Positions 1-8,284 of a stretch of DNA of 64,000 bases are shown here, piece by piece; the stretch's first letter is position 1, and each line of letters begins with the position of its first letter. Both the position numbers and the translations under genes were made by a program. The DNA lies in assembly GCF_050389775.1 (NCBI RefSeq), contig NZ_CP177146.1:1-64000 (forward strand), in the 5' to 3' direction. Source of the stretch: Marinibacterium sp050389775. GTDB taxonomy: Bacteria > Pseudomonadota > Alphaproteobacteria > Rhodobacterales > Rhodobacteraceae. The notes beneath the pieces were generated by a model that worked only from the letters and a program-made list of their open reading frames with translations, searched no databases and was not told the DNA's origin.

Positions 1-1700
1 GCCTGGTCGCGGAAGGGCGCATAAAGCGTGCGCCGGGTGGTGTCTGCCGGCCAGGCCGGCGGGCAAAAGGCCCGGGTGTCGTCGGCGTCCGGCAGATCGG
101 CAAAGAGCGCCGGGTCGTGCCAGCTGTCGTCGCGGGTCAGGGCCGTCAGCCAGCGCAGGTGCAGCGCGGCGATGGCGGCGACCTGCCCGGGGGCAAAGGC
201 TTCGGCCACGTGATCCCAGTTAAACAGCCAGCCGCCTTCGAAATCCAGCGCCTGGTGGTCGATCAGCAATTGCGGCGTCTGCACCGCGGCGTCGACGATC
301 CGGCCAAACCGGCTGAAGGCATCGAGATAGCTGCCCCCGGTGCCCAGCCCGCTGGTGAAGACATAGGGCGCCAGCGCCCGGCCGTGGGTGCCTTCGCGGG
401 CGTTCAGCCGGGCCAGGACCTCGATGCCGCTCAGCGCGTTGTGGTCAAGATCCTGCCACAGCCGGTCCTGGGTGCGCCGGGCCAGCGTGGCCATGTCGGG
501 CGCATCGCCACAGCGGATTTCCAGCGGCAGGATCGAGGTGAAATCGCCGATCACCCCGGCCATGTCCGGCCCGGCGCTGTCACGGGAAAACAGCGTCACG
601 GTCAGGCAGAAATCGGGATTGGCCGACCAGACCGCCAGGGTCCGGGCATAAAGCGCCATCAGGAAGGCGGATTCGGTCAGCCCCTGCGCCCGGGCGATGG
701 CGCTCACCCGGGCGCGGCTTGCGGCATCCAGCCGGGTCTGCACCCGGTCGAACCGGGCGTTGCGGATGTCGGAGGGCACGCGGGCCAGCGGCAGGTCGGG
801 GCCCAGCGGCAGGTCGGGCAGGCGGCGGTCCCAGTAGTCGCGGGCGCGGTCGGCGGCCGGGGACAGGCTGCGCCGTTCGATCCGGGCGACGTGATCGCGG
901 AAGGTGGCGGCCGGCGGGACGGGCCGGGCGGCGGGATCGCGATAGGCCTGCCACCATTGCGTCACCCAGGTTTCCAGCGACTTGATGTCGAAGAGCAGGA
1001 TGTCAAAGCTGACATGGATGCGCCAGCCGGCCTCGGCCAGGCGGCTGAGCCGGATGTCGAACATCGGCCAGCGGTCGAAGGGCAGGATCTGCTGGTGCAG
1101 GGCGTCGCGGGTGGCTTGCAGGGCGGCCTGCGCTGCATCCGCCGGCCGGTCCGACAGGTCGGCCCGGGCGATGCGATAGGGCGGCACGTCGTCCAGCACC
1201 ACCTGCTCGCCGGCCTCGGTGATCACCGCGCGCAGCATGGGATGGGCGGCGATCACGTCGTTCAGCGCGGTTTCCAGCCGGTCCGGGTCCAACGCGTCGG
1301 CCGCGATTTCCAGATAGCCATGGGCCGCCACGCCACCCAGTTCGAACCGGTCGCTGCGGCCCAGCCAATAGGCGCGCTGGACATGGGTCAGGGGGAAGGG
1401 CCCGGCGGCCGCGTCGGGGCCGGTCTCGGCCGGGGCATCCTGGCGGGCGGCGCTTTCCAGCAGGTTCAGCCAGCCCTCGACCGATCCGGCCCGGGCCAGC
1501 GCGCTGAAGGCCAGGTCATAGCCGTCGCGCTGCAGCTGGCTGCGCAGGCGCATCAGGGACACCGACCCGAGGCCCAGTTCGATCAGGTTTTCCGAGGCGG
1601 TGAATTCGTCGGGCTCGGCCTGGAGCTCCTGGGCGGCAAAGGCCATGAAACGCGGCCGGTCCCAGCAGGGGGTCGCGGCGAGGGGCGCCGGGTCGGTCAT
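1..1700 (-). CDS. Aryl-carrier/heterocyclization NRPS, truncated by left edge
   Basis: The ATG at 1700 overlaps the stop of the lyase gene as ATGA. The first 80 or so residues are a carrier domain with the motif ELGLGSVSLM (phosphopantetheine Ser46). It is followed by a condensation-family domain opening FPLTHVQRAYWLGR. That domain carries DILLFDIKS at residues 233-241, a perfect DxxxxDxxS, which defines heterocyclization (Cy) rather than ordinary condensation domains. A carrier at the N-terminus directly before Cy is the start of PchE and HMWP2, so this is the likely salicyl-loading protein, joining salicyl-S-carrier to a cysteine. The frame stays open through base 1, so the downstream A, PCP or release domains are outside the window. 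Domain identity is firm; the salicyl role is inferred from the adjacent pchABD-like genes. Confidence 0.9.
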   Translation of the reverse strand, partial: MTDPAPLAATPCWDRPRFMAFAAQELQAEPDEFTASENLIELGLGSVSLMRLRSQLQRDGYDLAFSALARAGSVEGWLNLLESAARQDAPAETGPDAAAGPFPLTHVQRAYWLGRSDRFELGGVAAHGYLEIAADALDPDRLETALNDVIAAHPMLRAVITEAGEQVVLDDVPPYRIARADLSDRPADAAQAALQATRDALHQQILPFDRWPMFDIRLSRLAEAGWRIHVSFDILLFDIKSLETWVTQWWQAYRDPAARPVPPAATFRDHVARIERRSLSPAADRARDYWDRRLPDLPLGPDLPLARVPSDIRNARFDRVQTRLDAASRARVSAIARAQGLTESAFLMALYARTLAVWSANPDFCLTVTLFSRDSAGPDMAGVIGDFTSILPLEIRCGDAPDMATLARRTQDRLWQDLDHNALSGIEVLARLNAREGTHGRALAPYVFTSGLGTGGSYLDAFSRFGRIVDAAVQTPQLLIDHQALDFEGGWLFNWDHVAEAFAPGQVAAIAALHLRWLTALTRDDSWHDPALFADLPDADDTRAFCPPAWPADTTRRTLYAPFRDQ

Positions 1701-2080
1701 GTGGCGGGTCCTGTCTTGTCGTCGGTCGGGGTCGGGGTGGGCGCGGCGCGGGTGGCCTGCCAATGGGCGGTCTGCTGCTGGATGAACCACTGGATGGTCT
1801 GGGCAAAGAGCGGCACGGTGAAATCGGGCGACAGCCCTTCGGCCTCGCTCCAGTCGCGGCGGTCGGCCAGCATCGCGGCCACCCGGTCCGGCGCGGGGAT
1901 GGCGGCCACGTCGGGCTTGAACCGGGCGGCCTCCAGCACATAGCCCAGCCGCAGGCCCAGCAAGGCCAGGATGTCGCGGTCGATGCTGTCCAGCGCCTGG
2001 CGCACGTCGCCCAGTTCGCGGCAATCGCCCGGTGTCGTGGCCCGGATGCCCAGCCCGGCCGCCCGCTCGCGCCGGCTCAT
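1697..2080 (-). CDS. pchB: Isochorismate pyruvate lyase (PchB-type chorismate mutase fold)
   Basis: This 127-residue protein is all-helical AroQ-like and converts isochorismate to salicylate plus pyruvate. Family hallmarks are visible: VRQALDSIDRDILALLGLRL, then RFKPDVAAIPAPDRVAAML with the loop Lys expected for the lyase, and a C-terminal LFAQTIQWFIQQQ helix. It is longer than the roughly 100-residue PchB because of a Pro/Thr-rich tail of about 25 residues that is probably disordered. It lies between the salicyl-AMP ligase and the aryl-carrier gene, overlapping each by 4 bp, so the genes are very likely translationally coupled. Together with the isochorismate synthase it supplies the salicylate starter. 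Confidence 0.93.
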   Translation of the reverse strand: MSRRERAAGLGIRATTPGDCRELGDVRQALDSIDRDILALLGLRLGYVLEAARFKPDVAAIPAPDRVAAMLADRRDWSEAEGLSPDFTVPLFAQTIQWFIQQQTAHWQATRAAPTPTPTDDKTGPAT

Positions 2081-3780
2081 GCGCCGATCTCCGCGGCGCT
2101 TGCCGGCTGATCGCCGTCGCCGCCGGGATCGGCCTGGCGCAGGGCCTGATCGCGCAGCAGCTGGCGCAGCATGACCTTGTTGACCTTGCCCACCCCCGTC
2201 TCCGGGAAGGCCTGGGGAAAGCGGATCTCGTCGGGCAGCTTGAACGCCGCCACGCCCGCCGCGCGCAGGAACCGTTTCAGCGCCAGCGGCCGCAGGTCGG
2301 CTGCGCGGGTCAGCACGAAGGCACAGATCCGTTCGCCCAGCATCGGGTCGGGCAGGCCGACGACGGCCGCGTCGATCACCGCGTCATGGGCGATCAGCGC
2401 GTTTTCCAGCTCTTCTCCCGACAGTTTCTCGCCGCCCCGGTTGATCTGGTCCTTCAGCCGGCCGACCACGGTGACGCTGCCGTCGGCCCCGCCGACCACA
2501 AGGTCGCCGGGCACGTAGAACCCGTCGTCGGTAAAGGCCTCGGCGTTCTTGTCATCGGCCCGGAAATAGCCGCGCATCGTGTAGGGCCCGCGCACCTGCA
2601 ACAGCCCCGGGGTGCCCGGGTCCACCGGCCGGCCGGCGGGATCGACGATGCGGATCTCGTCGCCCGGGCTCATCGGGTAACATTCGCCCCGGCTCACGCG
2701 GGCATGATCGGCGTCCAGCGGGGTGAAACAGATCAGCCCTTCGGCCATGCCATAGACCTGCTGCAGCCGGCAGCCCAGCACCTCGGGCACGCGCAGGGCG
2801 GCTTGCTCGGCCATGCGTGCCCCGCCGACCTGCAACAGCTGCAGCCCGGTCGGCCCTTCGTCCGCGGCATCCAGCCAGCTCATGGCCAGGGGCGGGACCA
2901 GCGCGGTAAAGGTCACCCCGTGGCGGCGGATCAGGGCGCGGTTCTCGGCGGCATCGACGGTCTGCGACAGCACGGCATGGCCGCCCGACAGCAACGTGCC
3001 CATGATGCCCGGGCATGCCAGGGGGAAGTTGTGGGCGATGGGCAGGACGCAGAGAAAGACGCTGTCCGGTCCCAGCCCGCTTTGCGCCGCGCATTGGCGC
3101 ATGTTGTAAAGGTATTCCTGGTGGCGGCGCGGGATCAGCTTGGGCACGCCCGTCGTGCCGCCCGAGATCTGGAACACCGCCACGTCGCCCGGCGCGGCCC
3201 GGTGGGGCAGCGGGCCGGGATCGGTGCGCAGGGACCCGAGGCTCATCTGGCCCGGGCGCGGCTGGCCGTCGATGATCACATGGGCCAGGTGCGGCATGTC
3301 CCAGCGCAGTTCCTGGCCCAGGTCGCGGTAGTCGAACCCGTCGATCACGTCGGCCGCGACATAGGCCTTGGCCCGGGTGAACCGGCAGAACTGGCCGATC
3401 TCCAGCTTGCGATGGGCCGGCAGGGCCAGCACGGGCACCACGCCAAGCGCGGACATGGCCAGGATCGTTTCGACAAAGCTGATGCGGTTGGGCATCTGCA
3501 CCACGGCGATGTCGCCGGCGGTCAGCCCCAGCATGGACAGGCCCCGGGCCAGCCCGTTGACCCGCTCGGCCAGGCCGGCAAAGCTGCAGGTTCCGTGATC
3601 GTCGGTCAGGGCCGGGCGGTCGCCATGGGCGCGGGCCAGCGCCTGAAGGGCATCGCCAAAGGTCTCGCCCTGCCAATACCCGGCCCGGCGATAGGTCTCG
3701 GCCAGGTCGGCCGGCACATCGGGGCATTCGGCCTGCAGGGCATCGTGCAGGCAGCGGTGCAGAATGGGCTGATCGTTCAT
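2077..3780 (-). CDS. pchD: Salicyl-AMP ligase (PchD/YbtE/DhbE family)
   Basis: This stand-alone adenylation enzyme of 567 residues activates salicylate as its acyl-AMP and transfers it to the aryl carrier protein. Visible motifs are ISGGTTGVPKLIPR (phosphate-binding A3), YGMAEGL, YVPGDLV, GRLKDQINRGGEKLSGEE (A8) and the C-terminal catalytic lysine in TGVGKVNK. The acyl-pocket segment AHNFPLACPG has Cys where 2,3-dihydroxybenzoate ligases usually have Ser, which fits salicylate; this rests on recalled family knowledge. The ATG at 3780 overlaps the synthase stop. An in-frame extension to 4953 exists, but it runs antiparallel over the synthase gene and shows no homology. Confidence 0.94.
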   Translation of the reverse strand: MNDQPILHRCLHDALQAECPDVPADLAETYRRAGYWQGETFGDALQALARAHGDRPALTDDHGTCSFAGLAERVNGLARGLSMLGLTAGDIAVVQMPNRISFVETILAMSALGVVPVLALPAHRKLEIGQFCRFTRAKAYVAADVIDGFDYRDLGQELRWDMPHLAHVIIDGQPRPGQMSLGSLRTDPGPLPHRAAPGDVAVFQISGGTTGVPKLIPRRHQEYLYNMRQCAAQSGLGPDSVFLCVLPIAHNFPLACPGIMGTLLSGGHAVLSQTVDAAENRALIRRHGVTFTALVPPLAMSWLDAADEGPTGLQLLQVGGARMAEQAALRVPEVLGCRLQQVYGMAEGLICFTPLDADHARVSRGECYPMSPGDEIRIVDPAGRPVDPGTPGLLQVRGPYTMRGYFRADDKNAEAFTDDGFYVPGDLVVGGADGSVTVVGRLKDQINRGGEKLSGEELENALIAHDAVIDAAVVGLPDPMLGERICAFVLTRAADLRPLALKRFLRAAGVAAFKLPDEIRFPQAFPETGVGKVNKVMLRQLLRDQALRQADPGGDGDQPASAAEIGA

Positions 3781-5024
3781 CGTGTTACCTCGATTGCGCT
3801 GCCTGTGTCGGGCGCGGCGGGGGCGGTTGCGGGCCGGTCGGGCGCCAGGCCGAGGGCGTCGAGCATGGTCCGCAGCTTGGTCTCGGTTTCGGCCAGCTCC
3901 ATCTCGGGATCCGACCCGGCGACGATCCCGGCCCCGGCAAACAGCCGCACCCGGTCGCCGTCGATCTCGGCCGAGCGGATCGACACGGCCCATTCGCCGT
4001 CGCCGGAGGCATCGCACCAGCCGACCATGCCGGCATAAAGCCCGCGCTCGCGGCCTTCGGTCTCGCGGATATGGCCCGGCGCGGCGTCGCCCGGCACGCC
4101 GCCCACGGCGGGCGTGGGATGCAGGGCCAGGGCAATGTCCAGGGCATCGCGGGCGGGCCCGTCCATCCGGCCCGACACGGGCGTCGACAGGTGATGCACG
4201 GCCCCGGCCCGCAGGACCTCGGGCCGGTCGGGACAGCGCACATCGGTGCAGAACCGGCGCAGGCCCCGGGCCACGGCCCGGGCGGTCAGCCGGTGTTCGG
4301 CCAGGTCCTTGGCCGAGCGCAGCAGCCCGGCCACCGCCGCGGCATCCTCGGCCGGATCGGACCGCGCCGGGGCGCTGCCGGCCAGCGGGTTCGACCGCAG
4401 CATGTCGCCCTCGCGGCTGATCAGCAGCTCGGGGCTGGCCCCGAGAAAGACACCCCGCGCCCCGGCCTGCTGGATCGCGCGGGGCACGGCAAAGAGGTAG
4501 GACAGCGGATGGCGGGCCAGCAGGCGTTGCAGCACCTGCCCGGTGTCGATCTCGCTGCCCAGCACGAATTGGGCCTCGCGGCTGAGCACCAGTTTTTCCA
4601 CCGCGCCGCTGGCAATCAGGTCGAGCGCCCGTGCCACCGATTCCAGGTAGACCTGGCGGGCGCGCACCACGTCCAGTGCCCGGGCCCGGGGGGGCTCGGC
4701 CGGCAGCGGCACCCGGCGCAGCGCGCGGACCTGGGCCGGGCTCAGCCGCAGCACCCGCTCGGGCAGCACCAGCGCCGGGGCGCCGTCGGGTTCGAAGGGC
4801 AGCGCGCCCATGACCAGCGGCTCGATCCCGCGGCGGCGGGCCTCGGCGCGCATGCGCTCCAGCTGGTCGCGCGGGTCCAGCCCGGGCAGGTCGGCCGAGC
4901 TCAGCGCCCGGCCCTGGCCGACCAGCGCGCCGCGCGGCGACAGGAACAGGCAATCGCCGGGCGTCACGCCCAGGGTGCGGAAGGACGGCGCGGGGCGGTC
5001 CTGCGGCGGCAGAATGCGGTTCAA
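3777..5024 (-). CDS. pchA: Isochorismate synthase (EntC/DhbC/PchA)
   Basis: The protein has about 415 residues and belongs to the Mg-dependent chorismate-utilising family. It isomerises chorismate to isochorismate as the first committed step to salicylate. Hallmarks are SGAVEKLVLSRE (general-base Lys), GVFLGASPELLISREG, HHLSTPVSGRM, ALHPTPAVGGVPG and RLFAGAGIVAGSDPE near the C-terminus. No start lies at the usual ATG position. The best start is TTG at 5024, overlapping the upstream NRPS stop as TTGA, with AGGGGAG eight bases before it. A longer open frame to 5396 would overlap the NRPS and is rejected. PchB and PchA are separate genes, as in pyochelin, not one fused salicylate synthase as in yersiniabactin. 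Confidence 0.93.
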   Translation of the reverse strand: MNRILPPQDRPAPSFRTLGVTPGDCLFLSPRGALVGQGRALSSADLPGLDPRDQLERMRAEARRRGIEPLVMGALPFEPDGAPALVLPERVLRLSPAQVRALRRVPLPAEPPRARALDVVRARQVYLESVARALDLIASGAVEKLVLSREAQFVLGSEIDTGQVLQRLLARHPLSYLFAVPRAIQQAGARGVFLGASPELLISREGDMLRSNPLAGSAPARSDPAEDAAAVAGLLRSAKDLAEHRLTARAVARGLRRFCTDVRCPDRPEVLRAGAVHHLSTPVSGRMDGPARDALDIALALHPTPAVGGVPGDAAPGHIRETEGRERGLYAGMVGWCDASGDGEWAVSIRSAEIDGDRVRLFAGAGIVAGSDPEMELAETETKLRTMLDALGLAPDRPATAPAAPDTGSAIEVTR

Positions 5025-8000
5025 GACGTCATCTCCCCTGTGGCCGCCAGGTCGGCAATCCGCCGTTCCAGCGCCTCGATCGTCGTGTGGATGAAGAGGT
5101 CGGCCACCGGCAGCGCGACGGCCAGGTGCGGAACCAGGTCGCGATGGGCGGCCACCAGGTCGACCGAGGTCAGCCCCAGTTCGAAGAAATTGCGCCCGGG
5201 ATCGACCGGCCCGCCGCCCAGCCGGGCCGACAGGATGCGCCGCAGCGGCCCGCCGGACGTGTTGCGCGGTTGCGGCCGGTCGGGGGCGGGATCGGGCAGC
5301 GCATCGGCATCCAGCTTGCCATTGGCCGTCAGCGGCAGCTGGTCGAGGGCCACGATCCGGGCGGGGCACATGTAATCGGGCAACAGCCCGGCACAATGGG
5401 CGCGCAGGGCGGGTTCCTGCGCCTCGGGCGCCACGGCCCAGGCCAGCAGCCGGCCACCGCGCATCCGGGCGGCGGCCCGGCTGACCTGGGGGTGCCGTTC
5501 CAGCGCATGCACCACCTCGCCCAGCTCGACCCGGTGGCCGCCGATCTTGACCTGTCCATCCCGGCGGCCGAGGAATTCCAGCACCGTGTCGGGCCAGAAC
5601 CGGCCGTGATCGCCGGTGTCATAGAGCCGTTCACCGTCATGCTCGCGAAAGGCCGCATCGGTCTTGTCGGGGTCGCGCCAATAGGCCCGGGCCAGGCCCA
5701 GCCCGCCGATATGCAGCCGGCCGGGCACAAGGTCGGGCCGGTCGGCGCCATAGCGGTCCAGCACGCGGTAATATTGCCCGGCCAGCGGCGCGCCATAGGG
5801 CACTGACGGCCAGTCGTCCCGCGCCTCGGCCAGGTCCTGCCAGTTCGACCAGATCGCCGCTTCGGTCGCCCCGCCAAGCGCGATCAGCCGGGCGGGTGTC
5901 AGCGCGGCCAGGTCGCGGGCCAGCGTCAGCGGCACCCAGTCGCCGCTGACCAGCGCCAGCCGCAGGCTGGCCGGCAAGGGCCGGCCGGCGCCTTCGGCCC
6001 AGGTCACCAGCATCTGCAGCAGCGCGGGCACCGAGTTCCAGACCGTCACCCCGGCGGATGTGATCCGCTCGGCCCAATGTTCGGGATTGCGGCCCTGTCC
6101 CGGCGCGGGCAGCACCAGCGCTGCCCCGGCGGCCAGCGGCGCAAAGATGTCATAGACCGACAGGTCGAAGCCAAGGGCCGACAGGCCCAGCACCCGGTCG
6201 TCGGGCGCCATGCCGAAACGGTCGGCCATGTCGTCGAGCGTGTTCAGCACCGCGCCATGGGCCAGGCAGACGCCCTTGGGCGTGCCGGTCGACCCGGAGG
6301 TAAAGATGACATAGGCCGGATCAAAGGCCCTGGGGCGGTGGCGGCCGGCAGCCAGCCGGTCGAGCGGGGCGCGATCGGGCGGATCGTCGGCGGCCAGCAC
6401 CAGCTCGGGGCATTGGCCCAGGTTCAGCGGCCCGGCGCAGAGCAGCGCGGCGGGCTCGGTTCGCGTCAGGATCGTCTGCAACCGCGCGCGCGGCTGGGCC
6501 GGGTCGACCGGCACGTAGGCCGCGCCGAGATAGAGCGCGCCAAGCACGGCCACGATCTGCAGCGGCCCCTTGTCCAGCGCCACGACAACCCGGTCGCCCG
6601 GGCCGACCCCGGCCCGGCCCAGCCGCGCGGCACAGGCCGCCGCCGCCCGGGCCAGCGCCGCATGGCTCAGGGTGACATCGGGGGCAATGACCGCCGGCCG
6701 GTCGGCATGCCGGACCAGCCCGTCCCAGAACGCCCCGTCGATACCCCCGGCCCGGGGCCGGCGCCCGTCGGGGCCATGGCAGGCGGCCCGCTTGCGGGCC
6801 TGGTCCGCGGGCAGGGCGCGGGGCGGCGGGGCCTGCCAGGCCGCGGGATCGTCGGCCAGCCGGTCGAGCAGCGCGGCATAGGCTGCAAAGGCCGCCCGGG
6901 CCGCGTCCGCATCGATCGCCGTTTCCGACACGTCCCAGTTGAAGCTCAGCCCGCCGCGATCGTGAAAGGCCTGGTGGTCCAGCGTGACCTGCGGGGTCTG
7001 GCTGATCCCGTCGACATAGCGCCAGGCCCCGGTGTCGCGGCTTTCCCGCCCGTCGCTGCGCAACAGGCTGGTAAAGACCACGGGCATCAGCGATCCGGCA
7101 AAGCTGCCCCGCCGCCGGGCCAGGTCGCGCAGGATCTCGACCCCGGGCACGGCGCTGTGTTCGATGCGGTCCATCAGCTGGGCCTGGGCGGCGCGGCACT
7201 GGTCGGCGAACCCTCGGGCCATGTCGTCAAAGCCCAGCAGGGTCGTGTTGGTGAATTCGCCCAGCACCCGCTCGATATCGGCCTGCCCGGGCGGGCGGTT
7301 GAACAGGGTCAGGTTCAGGCAGAGATCCTCGGTCGTGCTCCAGCAGGACAGGACATTGGCAAAGGCCGTGGCCAGGGCGCTGGTCGGGGTCACCCGCTGG
7401 GCCCGGCAGGTCGCGACGAAACGCTCCCAGGCCGGGGCCTCCAGGTGGCCCTTCAGCCGGACGAACCGCGGCGCGGTGGGCGCATCGGGTCCGGCGCGCC
7501 AGGGCCGGGGCAGATCGGGCGCGGGGGGCAGATTGTCCAGTGCCTCGGCCCAATAGGCCCGGTCGGCCGGGCCGGGCCCGGCCCCGCGCAGGCAATCGCG
7601 GAACCGCAGGTCGGGCGGCGGCGGCAGGTCCTCGCCGCGCAGGCGGGCGAACCATTCCTCGAAGAACAGCTTGCAGCTCCAGGCATCCAGCACGATCAGG
7701 TCGATGCAGCTGTGCAGGCGCACGCCGGTGTCGGTGCGGGTGACATGCAGGTCGAAGAGCGGCCATTGCATCGGATCGCGGCGCCGGCCGGCCATCTCGT
7801 GGCGCAGCTGCGCCCGCCGGGCGTCCTGTTCGGCCGCGGGCAGGCCGCGCAGGTCGTCATGGCCCAGCCGATAGCCCGGCACCTCGCGCAGCACCTGCTG
7901 CATGCCGTCCTCGCACAGGACCGTGCGCAGCATGTCATGGCCCGCGATCATGCGGTTCAGCGCGGCCTCGGCCCGGGGGATGTCGATGTCGTCGCTGTCG

Positions 8001-8284
8001 AACTCGATATAACTGTTGGCCGCCAGCCCGCCATGGGCCAGCGCCTCGGTCCGGCCGACCATGTAGGCCTGCTGGATCGGTGTCTGGGCAAAGGGCGCAT
8101 GGCGGGCGGCTTCGGGATCGCGGTCGGGCAATTGCGCCAGCAGCGCGGGTTTCAGCGCCGCGACCCTGTCGCGCATGGCCTTGTCCAGCGCCCCGCGCGG
8201 GGCGCGGAACCGCAATTCGCCACCCTCGGCCCACAGCTGGACCGATGCCGCGTCGAGATCGTCGAGAAGACGGGCCAGGCTCAT
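5021..8284 (-). CDS. NRPS: TubC docking-Cy-A(Cys)-PCP
   Basis: A 1,087-residue single module. Residues 1-55 look like a TubC-type N-terminal docking domain (LLDDLDAASVQLWAEGGELRFRAP), which receives the chain from an upstream synthetase. The Cy domain spans about 65-480 with DLIVLDAWS at 195-203, an intact DxxxxDxxS. The A domain spans about 540-930 with FTSGSTGTPKG. Lining up its pocket (GFDLSVYDIF, WNSVPAL, ALVSGDW, LGGATEAAIW) reads DLYNLSLIW, the standard cysteine code. The PCP serine is Ser1040 in NFFELGLTSVDLV. The expected activity is cysteine activation, condensation and cyclodehydration to a thiazoline. There is no thioesterase or epimerase. The ATG at 8284 overlaps the upstream stop by 4 bp. 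Confidence 0.94.
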   Translation of the reverse strand: MSLARLLDDLDAASVQLWAEGGELRFRAPRGALDKAMRDRVAALKPALLAQLPDRDPEAARHAPFAQTPIQQAYMVGRTEALAHGGLAANSYIEFDSDDIDIPRAEAALNRMIAGHDMLRTVLCEDGMQQVLREVPGYRLGHDDLRGLPAAEQDARRAQLRHEMAGRRRDPMQWPLFDLHVTRTDTGVRLHSCIDLIVLDAWSCKLFFEEWFARLRGEDLPPPPDLRFRDCLRGAGPGPADRAYWAEALDNLPPAPDLPRPWRAGPDAPTAPRFVRLKGHLEAPAWERFVATCRAQRVTPTSALATAFANVLSCWSTTEDLCLNLTLFNRPPGQADIERVLGEFTNTTLLGFDDMARGFADQCRAAQAQLMDRIEHSAVPGVEILRDLARRRGSFAGSLMPVVFTSLLRSDGRESRDTGAWRYVDGISQTPQVTLDHQAFHDRGGLSFNWDVSETAIDADAARAAFAAYAALLDRLADDPAAWQAPPPRALPADQARKRAACHGPDGRRPRAGGIDGAFWDGLVRHADRPAVIAPDVTLSHAALARAAAACAARLGRAGVGPGDRVVVALDKGPLQIVAVLGALYLGAAYVPVDPAQPRARLQTILTRTEPAALLCAGPLNLGQCPELVLAADDPPDRAPLDRLAAGRHRPRAFDPAYVIFTSGSTGTPKGVCLAHGAVLNTLDDMADRFGMAPDDRVLGLSALGFDLSVYDIFAPLAAGAALVLPAPGQGRNPEHWAERITSAGVTVWNSVPALLQMLVTWAEGAGRPLPASLRLALVSGDWVPLTLARDLAALTPARLIALGGATEAAIWSNWQDLAEARDDWPSVPYGAPLAGQYYRVLDRYGADRPDLVPGRLHIGGLGLARAYWRDPDKTDAAFREHDGERLYDTGDHGRFWPDTVLEFLGRRDGQVKIGGHRVELGEVVHALERHPQVSRAAARMRGGRLLAWAVAPEAQEPALRAHCAGLLPDYMCPARIVALDQLPLTANGKLDADALPDPAPDRPQPRNTSGGPLRRILSARLGGGPVDPGRNFFELGLTSVDLVAAHRDLVPHLAVALPVADLFIHTTIEALERRIADLAATGEMTS

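Noticed and set aside
2077..4953. Longer version of the salicyl-AMP ligase starting at 4953
   Set aside because: The extra residues overlap the isochorismate synthase gene out of frame and show no homology. The ATG at 3780 fits the family start and the operon overlap.
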